The position numbers and the translations under genes are program-made. 9,690 nucleotides of DNA from a bacterium (GTDB taxonomy: Bacteria > Bacillota > Bacilli > Lactobacillales > Streptococcaceae), in NCBI GenBank assembly GCA_905221095.1, contig CAJNBV010000020.1:1-9690 (forward strand), given 5' to 3'. The notes beneath the pieces were generated by a model. It had not been told where the DNA came from. It did no database searches and saw nothing but the letters and a program-made list of their open reading frames with translations. The stretch's first letter is position 1. Each line of letters starts with the position of its first letter. This document shows, piece by piece, positions 1 through 9,300 of this stretch.

Positions 1-77
1 GTGATAGCTGTGATAGCTGTGATAGCTGTGATAGCTGTGATAGCTGTGATAGCTGTGATAGCTGTGATAGCTGTGAT
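1..77. repeat. 9-bp tandem repeat (GTGATAGCT)8 plus partial copy
   Basis: Eight exact head-to-tail copies of GTGATAGCT occupy 1-72, followed by GTGAT before the pattern breaks at 78. The first copy begins on base 1, so the array may extend upstream. There is no divergence between copies, which suggests active slippage or very recent expansion. It ends 110 bases before the start codon of the giant surface-protein gene. The unit is a multiple of three, so if it were coding it would keep frame: one + frame reads (Val-Ile-Ala)n to TAA at 145-147. No start codon for such a peptide is visible here, so the array is more simply read as intergenic. Confidence 0.97.
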
Positions 78-119
78 GTTATTTGCTAATAGCGATCATC
101 ATAGTAATTTTTATAGCTT

Positions 120-137
120 AACTCTTTTTAAGGAGTT
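120..137. promoter_or_regulatory. Imperfect 18-bp palindrome, possible operator
   Basis: AACTC at 120-124 is the reverse complement of GAGTT at 133-137. The inner bases TTTTTAAG continue the symmetry apart from one T/G pair. It overlaps a TTGAAG hexamer (136-141) that could serve as a -35 element. It is too short and A/T-rich to make a convincing terminator stem, so a protein-binding site is the more interesting reading, but chance is possible at this length and composition. Confidence 0.3.
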
Positions 138-166
138 GAAGTTATAAAGGTTGCTTTTTCTATATT
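136..166 (+). promoter_or_regulatory. Candidate promoter, weak
   Basis: TTGAAG (136-141) and TATATT (161-166) resemble -35 and -10 hexamers. The spacer is 19 bp, longer than the usual 17, and transcription would begin only about 15 bases before the start codon. An alternative pair further up, TTGCTA (83-88) and TAATTT (105-110), has a 16-bp spacer but a poor -10; it would put the promoter only a few bases from the tandem repeat. Neither is convincing by sequence alone. Confidence 0.25.
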
Positions 167-177
167 ATGTTGTCTTT

Positions 178-183
178 AGGAGG
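178..183 (+). promoter_or_regulatory. Shine-Dalgarno site AGGAGG
   Basis: AGGAGG sits four bases before ATG 188 and is a perfect match to the anti-Shine-Dalgarno core. It fixes the start codon: translation from here gives a complete YSIRK signal peptide with its basic N-region, while no other in-frame start has a comparable site. Confidence 0.93.
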
Positions 184-187
184 ACAA

Positions 188-340
188 ATGGAACACAAAT
201 CGAATTCATACAAAGTAAATCGACAGCAACGTGAAAAGGTCTTACGCTTTTCGATTCGTAAATATAGCTTTGGTGCTGCTTCAGTAGCTGTTGCGGCATT
301 GATGTTTTTGTCTGGGCATCAGGCTGTTCGAGTTGAGGCT
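188..340 (+). other. YSIRK-type signal peptide (residues 1-51)
   Basis: The basic N-region is followed by FSIRKYSFGAASVAVAAL at residues 21-38, a variant of the YSIRK-G/S motif with Phe in place of the first Tyr. A hydrophobic core runs to about residue 42. Cleavage is likely near VEA-AQ (residues 49-53). In streptococci and staphylococci this signal class directs export at the division septum and is typical of sortase-anchored surface proteins. Confidence 0.93.
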
Positions 341-3300
341 GCTCAAGTTTCAGATACGACTGAAGCACCGATTATCCCAGATAAAGAAGGGGCTCATACT
401 GCTACAATAGTAGATTTGCCTAAAACAGAAGATTCTCTAACTACAGATAAAGAAGAAAAATTATCAAGCACTGCTGAGAATCCGGTTGAGACTTCATCTG
501 AGAAGCTACCTGAAGCTTCAACTGAGAGTGCATCTGAAAATGAGACTACTGCCCTTGATAAAGAAGTAGTTGAAAAACAAACACTAGATAAGACTAAATT
601 ACAGGCTAATATTACAAAAGTTCAAGAACTCTTGGATAAAGTCAACAAGGAAAAAGCTCCAGCTTCAACCCTTGCTGCAATCCAAGCAGATTTAGAAAAA
701 GCTAATAGTGTGCTTAATAGCAATAGTCTTGAGTTGACACAAGCTGAAATTGATGCTATCGCTAAAAAACTTAATGAGAAGATTTTTGTTTTATCTTCAA
801 TGCCTAAGATTGGCACGCCTAAGAAGGTTTTAAAAGAAGGTGAAAATACGATTGCTAATACTGGATCTCGCGATCCACGTAATGGCGAAACTATGGAAGA
901 AGGATCTGATCTAAGATCCGCACCAATTGATAAAGATAAAAAGCGTGGAGAATTAGGAATCGTTGTAGCAAATTCTGGATTTATTACAGGATATGCAACA
1001 CCATCTTCAACAATTGAGATTAAGAAGAATGGTAAAACAGTTCTGACATCTAAACTAGATGATACTGGATCCTTTAAATTAAATGCCAAAGGTATTGAAG
1101 TTGGAGACAAGGTTGAATTAGTTGTTAATGGACAAAGTGTTTCTAATACTACTGTAAAACAAACAGATACAGTATCATTCAATGATAGTTTAGCAGGTAT
1201 TGCTCAAGTTGACGGATATACAGCGGCAGAAGCTGATGTAGAAGTATCAATCGGCGGAAGAAAATACACAACTAGATCACAATCAAATGGTTACTTTACA
1301 GTCAATGTTGATACGAAATTGATGGTGAACGATGCCGTTATTACAACTGTCGTTAAAAAGAATGGGAAAGAAGTAGGTTCTGGAACAAGTACAGTTCGTA
1401 ATACGAAAACGACAGACTTTGGTGTTGGTTGGATTAAAAACCCAATGATTAACTATTCAGAGCGTGACGTATATTCACCAGATACCAAACAATATGCCTT
1501 CGTAAGTGTAGGTACTGCTGATAAAGCCTATGACAATATTCGTGTGTATCGTGAAGAGCGTATCGAAAAAGATGGGAATAAATATTATTACTGGATGTTA
1601 GATTCAGGTCCAGCGGCAAATGCTCAGGCAGGATTATCTAAGAAAATTTCACTTACGATTCCTCGTACAGTAGGAGATCCGTATGACTTTACTTATACAA
1701 AATATCAAGACGGAAAGCAAAACTTCCATAAGGAATATGCCAACGCAACGGCTTGGGAACATGAAAACTCTAATTATCGTGCTTATGTTAAAAATGGAGA
1801 ACGTCGTTCAGGAGCTTCTTATACGGAGAATTTAGGTTCTTGGATGGACTATGCTCATCCAGATAACAACTGGTGGAGAAATATTTATCGTGACTCTAGA
1901 CAAGATGGTACCGATCGTAATAAAGATGCGGCTTCTCGTGTAAGAGATATGTACGGTATTACAACGGGTGGTCTGATTTACAACCTTGGTAGAGGTGTTA
2001 TTGAAGACAAAATGAACGTAGTTGCTGGTCAACGTACGATTATCACTTTCAAAACAAAAATTCTTGAAGGTGATGAGCTAGATCAAAGTATTATGTCAGA
2101 TTGGAATAATAAAGATAAAAGTAATCCGATGCTTGCTGACATTAAAAAACGTTTAGCAAATGATCCATACCTAGCATATGGTGGATATACAGACCTTGGT
2201 TATGTTCGATATAGAAACGGACAAAATGCCATTATTGGTACATTACCACTGAAACCAGAAGAAGCAGAAAGATATAATCTTAAACCAAGAGCTAAGGAAC
2301 AAAGTACTAAAGTAGGCGTTATTCCAGATGCTTACAACAGTATTGCGAATCCGAACGAATTACCTGCGGGTACAACATATCGTTGGTTTAAAGATCCAGA
2401 TGTATCAAGACCTACAGCACCAAATGCACCTGTGTACGGTAAAGTGGAAGTGATTATTCCAGAACGTGGAACATTTATTGTAGATGCACCCGTGCATGTT
2501 GTAGATGACAAGGCTGCAACACCAATTGCAACAGCTAAGGATAATGGGGATGTAACTGCAAAACCACAAGATTCTACAAAAGTAGATAAAATCAAAGTGA
2601 ATTTTACAGGTGAAGATAATCAACCGAAAACAGCTGAAGGAAGTAAAGGAACAAACGGTAAATGGACTGTAAATAACCCAGATGTTCGAATTGATGCAAA
2701 TAACGGTGAAATTACAATCCCAGCCAATAAAGTAAAAGATTTAACAGAAGTAACAGCAGTTACTAAGAATGGAAATGGTGCGGATTCAGATCCAGCAAAA
2801 GCAACTGCAAAAGATGTTCAAAAACCACAAGCTACTTTAAATGGTATTACGCTAACAGAGACAGCCAATGCTCCAATCTTTACAGTCTATCGTGGTGCTG
2901 AATTTAACCCTGAATTGAAAGTATGGGATAATTCAGGAAAAATCTCAAAAGTAACAGTTGGAAATCTTCCTGGTGGAGTAAGTGCTTCTAGCTTTACAGC
3001 TCAAACAGGTAAAGATGGAAGTTCAGAAGATAAAAAGTATAAAACACGTTTATCTTCAGGAAGTGTAGTAGATACGCAAACATTAGGAGAGCATATCGGA
3101 ACTCTTCATGTAGAGGGAAGCAGTGCAGCTGATAGCCGCGACTTGAAATTCAAGTACCGTGTTGTAGATATTACAACTAAAAACCTTGAAAATGGTATCG
3201 CAAAAGTTCCAGTAGGCTCAACTCTAAATGTAGAAAATAGCCCTACAAATGTTGATGCTCATAATTACCTTAAAGTGGTAGATAGCAACGATCAAAGAGA

Positions 3301-6300
3301 TCGTGGAAATAGTTACTTACCTCAAGGAATGGTGTGGACATGGAAAAATGGAAATAATTTAGATTCAGGTACTACATTAGACAATTCTGGTAAATACACA
3401 AGAAATGCGGTAGCAAAATTCCCAACGGGTACAAATTCTATTACTGATACGAATAGTACAACTAGAACAACATTTGCTCCAGCTGAAATTAAACGTCAAG
3501 TAGTTCTTGCGGTAACACCAACAGCGCCTAGCGTAGTGGCTAATAAAGATGGTAGCGTGGAAATTACGCCACCAAAACGTCCAAATAGCAACAATCCACA
3601 AGATATTGATACGATTACACTAACTTATACACCAACAGGAAAAACAGCTCCTGAAACAGTGACAGTTACAAAAACAGGAAATAACTGGACTGTAAATGGT
3701 AAACCAACGGATAAAGTATCTGTAACACCTCAAGGCGTTGTGAAAATTGCAGACCTTGAAGTAGCAGATGGTAAAGAAGTATCTGCAAAAGTTTCTAAGA
3801 CTATCGATAATAATGTTCTTTTAGAGAGTCCAGTAGCAAAACAAAACGCAAAAGATGCTCAAAAACCAACATTAACGATTACACCATCAAACCAAACAGT
3901 TGTTGAAGGGGAAAAAGTAGAATTTACAGTAACAGCGAAAGATAATACATCTGTTACATTGAATGCTACAGATTTCTTAAATAAATACCTTGGTCGTGTG
4001 AATGCAGGTAAAGCAACTACTACACCAGTAAAAACAACTGAAACAGAAAAAGTTGTTCGTATTTCAATCACAACTTCAGCTGAAGATATCGGTAAACAAA
4101 ATACGATTACATTTAACGCTGCAGATAATGATGGAAATAATGCGGATCCAGTAAACTTCAACTTTACGGTAACAGCGCGTGATACAGTTGGACCAACAAT
4201 TACAGCAAACGGAGCAACGGTAACGAAAAATGAACCAATTGCTCCAATTTCAGTAACAGCTGTAGATAATCCAGGTGGGGTAGGATTACGTGATAAGAAT
4301 CCAATCGAAGTAACTGGATTACCAGCAGGATTAACGTATGCAAATAACCGCATCACTGGAACACCAACAGCAGGCAAAGGGGATTACCCTGTAACGATTA
4401 CAGCTCATGATAAAAATGGTAACTCAACTACAACGAACATTACGATTAAAGTCCAAGAACAAGCGGATAAATACAATCCAACTGGAGCAGGATTAACTGT
4501 AAATCAAAATCATGTAATTACAGATAATGAAGTAACCGCAAAAGTGACGAATTTTGGACCAGGAACACTAACTGTTCAAAATAAACCAACTTCAACAGCA
4601 ACAGCAGGTTCAGCAGGAAATGCAGTTGTTAAAGTGACTTATCCAGACGGTTCACATGACACTGTAACTGTTCCAGTAACTGTAAGAGACGTAACAGGAC
4701 CAACGATTACAGCAGAAGAAACAACTGTAACGAAAAATGAAGAAATCACACCAATTCCAATTACAGCTGTAGATAACGCAGGCGGAGTTGGAATGCGTGA
4801 TACAAATCCGATTACGGTAAGTAATTTACCTTCAGGATTAACCTATTCAAATGGAAAAATTACAGGTACAACTTCAGCAAGAAAAGGATTCTATACTCTA
4901 ACAATTACAGCGTATGATAAGAACAATACGCCTTCAACGAAAAAAGTTAGAATTAATGTCCAAGAACAAGCTGACAAGTACACTCCAACAGCAACGGAAT
5001 TAACAGTCAACCAAAATGAAGACATTACAATTGAAAAATTAACTCCTAAAGTAAACAATCCTGGAGGAGGAACACTTTCACTTGTAAGCAAACCATCAAC
5101 AACAACAGCTGGTTCACCAGGAAATGCAGTTGTTAAAGTAACTTACTCAGATGGTTCACATGACTTAGTAGATGTTCCAATTACTGTAAAAGACGTAACA
5201 GGACCAACAATTACAGCTAATAATGCCACAGTTACAAATCGTGAAGACATTCCTCCAATTTCTGTAACGGCTAAAGATAATACTGGCGGAGTTGGAATGC
5301 GTGAAACAAATCCAATCGTAGTAACAGGCTTACCAGAAGGATTAACGTATGCAAATGGACAAATTACTGGTAAACCAACTGGCTCAGCAGGTGAAAGTAC
5401 AGTAACCATTACGGCATATGATAAGAACGACAATCCGACAACAACTACGATTAAGATTATCGTGCAAAGCCAAGCGGACGCTCATAATCCAAGAGGAGAA
5501 AGATTAACCGTTGATCAAAATCATGTGATTGAAGATTCAGAAGTTATCGCTAAGGTGAAAGATTATGCACCAGCAACTCAATTGACAGTTAAGAGCAAAC
5601 CGACAACTGAAACTGTTGGAGATGCAACAGATGCAGTAGTAACAGTAACGTATCCTGATGGATCAAGTGAAGATGTATCAGTGCCAGTAACTGTACGTGA
5701 CGTGTCAGTACCAGATACAACAGGTCCAACAATTACAGCTGATGGTGCAACAGTAACGAAAAATGAACCAATTAAACCAATTTTAGTAACAGCTGAAGAT
5801 AACCCAGGTGGGGTTGGTTTACGTGATGATAATCCAATCGTAGTAGATGGATTACCAAATGGATTAACTTTCAAAGATGGAAAAATTACAGGAACACCAA
5901 CAGCTCCAGCAGGTGATTACCCTGTAACGATTACAGCGTATGATAAAAATGGAAACCCTACTACAACTAACATTACGATTAAAGTTCAAGAACAAAAAGA
6001 TAAATACACTCCAACAGCTGAAGGCTTGACAGTAAACCAAGGTCACGAAATTACAGATGACGAAGTGAAAGCTAAAGTAAAAGATTTCGCACCAGGTTCA
6101 CTAACAGTTACAAGCAAACCATCAACAGCAACAACAGATAATGTACCTAATGCAGTAGTAACAGTTACGTACCCAGATGGATCAAGTGAAACTGTAGATG
6201 TACCAGTAACTGTAAAAGACGTAACAGGACCAACAATTACAGCTGATGGAGCAACAGTAACAAGAAATGAACCAATTAAACCAATCAAAGTAACTGTAAA

Positions 6301-9300
6301 AGACAATGAAGGTGGACGTGGATTACGTGAAGAAAATCCAGTAGAAGTAACAGGATTACCAGATGGCTTAACTTATGCAAATGGTGAAATTACAGGAACA
6401 CCAGCAAAAACAGCTGAAAAAGGTGGTTATACTGTAACAATCAAAGCAACTGATAAAGATGGTAACTCTACAGAAAAACAAATTACTATCACAGTTCAAA
6501 CTCAAGCGGAGAAATATAATCCAACAGGAGACGGTCTGAAAGTTGACCAAGGTCATACAATTACTAATGATGAAGTGACAGATAAAGTAAAAGATAACGG
6601 ACCAGGAACTCTGACTGTTACAAGTACACCATCAACATCAACATTTGGCGATGCAGGAAATGCGATTGTAAAAGTAACATATCCAGATGGTTCAACTGAT
6701 GAAGTGAAAGTACCAGTAACTGTATCAGACGTAACAGGCCCAACAGTCACAGCCGAAGGTGCAGTCGTAACGAAAAATGAACCAATTAAACCAATCAAAG
6801 TAACTGTAAAAGACAATGAAGGTGGACGTGGATTACGTGAAGAAAATCCAGTAGAAGTAACAGGATTACCAGATGGTTTAACATATGCAAATGGACAAAT
6901 TACAGGAACACCAACAGGAAATAAAGGTGATTACCCTGTAACGATTAAAGCATATGATAAAGACGGTAATGAAACGACTGAAACAATCACAATTAAAGTC
7001 CAAGAACAAGCGGATAAATATACTCCAACAGGAGACGGTTTAACGGTTGATCAAAATCATGTGATTGAAGATTCAGAAGTTATTGCTAAAGTTAAAGGTA
7101 ATGGACCGGGAACTGTTACAGTTGTAAGTAAACCATCAACATCTACAAAAGGTAATGTTGGAAATGCGGTTGCTAAAGTAACATATCCAGATGGGTCAAG
7201 TGAAGAAGTAACAGTACCAGTAACAGTACGAGACGTAACTGGTCCAACAATTACAGCTGAAGGTGCAACCGTAACGAAAAACGAACCAATCACACCAATT
7301 CCAGTAACGGTTGCGGATAACGAAGGTGGATCAGGCTTAAGAGAAGAAAATCCAGTCGAAGTAACAGATTTACCAGACGGATTAACTTATGCGAATGGAC
7401 AAATTACAGGAACACCAACAGGAAATAAAGGTAACTATACTGTAACTATCAAAGCGCATGATAAGGACGGCAATGTAACGACACAAACGATTACGATTAA
7501 AGTCCAAGAACAAGCGGATAAATACAATCCTAAGTATGATGATGGGAATGGAATTCCAGGAGCTAAGGTTGAAGTACCAGTGAAAGAAGAAGCTGGTAAG
7601 ACAATTCCAGAAGGAACTAAGTTCGAAAGTTTAACACCAGGAATCACAGTAGATGATAAAGGAAAAGTTACTGTCACAATTCCAGAAAACAAGGAACCAG
7701 GAGACGAAATTCCAGGTACGATTAAAGTAACGTATCCAGATGGATCAAAAGAAGAAGTACCAGTTAAAGTAACGGTAACAACTCCAGATAGAGATATCTA
7801 CACTCCTAAATATGATGATGGAGAAGGAAAACCAGGTGGAACTGTAGAATTACCATTGAAAGAAAAAGATGGTAAGACAATTCCAGAAGGAACTAAGTTC
7901 GAAAGTTTAACACCAGGAATTACAGTAGATGATAAGGGTAAAGTTACTGTCACAATCCCTGAAAATAAAAATCCAGGAGATGAATTCCCAGGTACGATTA
8001 AAGTAACGTATCCAGATGGATCAAAAGAAGAAGTACCTGTAAGAGTTACGGTAACTAATAAAGATAAAGACATCTACACCCCAGAGTACGACAAAGGAAA
8101 CGGAAAACCGGGTGGAACTGTTGAATTACCATTGAAAGAAAAAGATGGTAAAGAAATTCCGGAGAAAACGAAATTCCAAAGCGATACACCAGGAATCACA
8201 GTAGATGATAAAGGTAAAGTAACTGTCACAATTCCAAAAGATAAGAAACCAGGAGATGTCATCACAGGAAAAGTAACAGTAACATATCCAGACGGTTCGA
8301 AAGATGAAGTTCCAGTAAGTGTAACTGTCACAGACCAAGATAAAGATATCTACACACCTAAGTATGATGATGGAACAGGAATTCCAGGTGCTAAAGTTGA
8401 AATTCCAGTTACAGAAGAAAACGGTAAGACAATTCCAGAAGGAACTAAATTCGAAACTTCAACACCAGGAATTACAGTCGACAAAGATGGAAAAGTAACC
8501 GTCACAATTCCAGAAGGAGCGAAACCAGGAGATGAAATCACAGGTAAGATTACAGTAACGTATCCAGATAAATCACATGAAGAAATCCCTGTGAAAGTAA
8601 CAGTGAAAACTCCAGACAAGGATATCTACACACCTAAGTATGACGCTGGAAATGGCAAACCAGGAACTAAGGTAGAAGTACCACTAAAAGAAGAAACTGG
8701 TAAGACAATTCCAGAAGGAACTAAGTTCGAAAGTGATACTCCAGGCATCACAGTCGGCAAAGATGGTACAGTAACTGTCACAATCCCAGAAGGAGCAAAA
8801 CCAGGCGATAAGATTACAGGAACAATCACAGTAACTTATCCAGACGGCTCAAAAGACATCGTTCCAGTGGAAGTAACAGTTAGAGAGAAAGACAAAGACA
8901 TCTACACCCCAGAGTACGACAAAGGAAACGGCAAACCAGGTGGCACTGTTGAGTTACCATTGAAAGAGAAAACTGGAAAAGAAATTCCAGAAGGAACTAA
9001 ATTCCAAAGTGATACCCCAGGCATCACAGTCGGCAAAGATGGTACAGTAACTATCACAATTCCAGAAGGAGCAAAACCAGGTGATAAGATTACAGGCGAA
9101 ATCACGGTAACTTACCCAGACGGTTCAAAAGATATCGTTCCAGTGGAAGTAACGGTTAGAGAGAAAGACAAGGACATCTATACACCAGAGTACGACAAAG
9201 GAAACGGCAAACCAGGTGGCACTGTTGAATTACCATTGAAAGAGAAAGCTGGAAAAGAAATTCCAGAAGGAACTAAGTTCGAAAGTGATACTCCAGGAAT

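Larger units (their letters stand above)
78..187 (+). other. AT-rich leader between tandem repeat and giant gene
   Basis: This 110-base stretch is AT-rich and holds the only visible control signals of the window: an imperfect palindrome at 120-137, weak promoter-like hexamers and a strong Shine-Dalgarno sequence. There is no hairpin followed by a T-run strong enough to call a terminator, and no recognisable riboswitch or RNA gene. What lies upstream of base 1 is unknown, so it cannot be said whether the gene is transcribed alone. Confidence 0.6.
4190..7516 (+). repeat. Array A: alternating He_PIG-like Ig and short Rib domains, 6.5 composite units
   Basis: Seven Ig-like domains of about 91 residues (each from GPTIT or GPTVT to a VQxQ end) alternate with six short Rib domains of 77-83 residues (from A-D-K-Y-x-P-T to VPVTV-x-D-V). 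The Ig half carries the GLPxGLTYANGxITGTPT signature of the He_PIG family. The Rib half carries TYPDGS. Composite starts are 4190, 4697, 5201, 5723, 6227, 6737 and 7241, with periods of 504-522 bases. The seventh Ig domain is followed by a long Rib domain in place of a short one. The array is predicted to be an extended, calcium-independent or calcium-dependent rod; the sequence does not decide which. Confidence 0.88.

Noticed and set aside
1..77. Repeat array as a CRISPR array
   Set aside because: The unit is 9 bp with no spacers; it is a simple head-to-tail tandem repeat.
1..77. TGTGA half-sites within the repeat as CRP-type binding sites
   Set aside because: They are direct repeats, not the inverted TGTGA/TCACA arrangement, and are a by-product of the 9-bp unit.
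120..137. Palindrome as a Rho-independent terminator of an upstream gene
   Set aside because: The stem is short and A/T-rich with one mismatch, the T-run is inside the palindrome, and no T-tract follows it.
130..187. AAGGAG at 130-135 as the ribosome site of a small leader peptide
   Set aside because: No ATG or GTG follows at a proper distance; the TTG codons nearby give very short or badly spaced frames.
1838..1910. HPDNNWWRNIYRDSRQD cluster as an enzyme active site
   Set aside because: The His/Asp/Arg residues do not match any catalytic motif I can name, and the surroundings look like an adhesin head.
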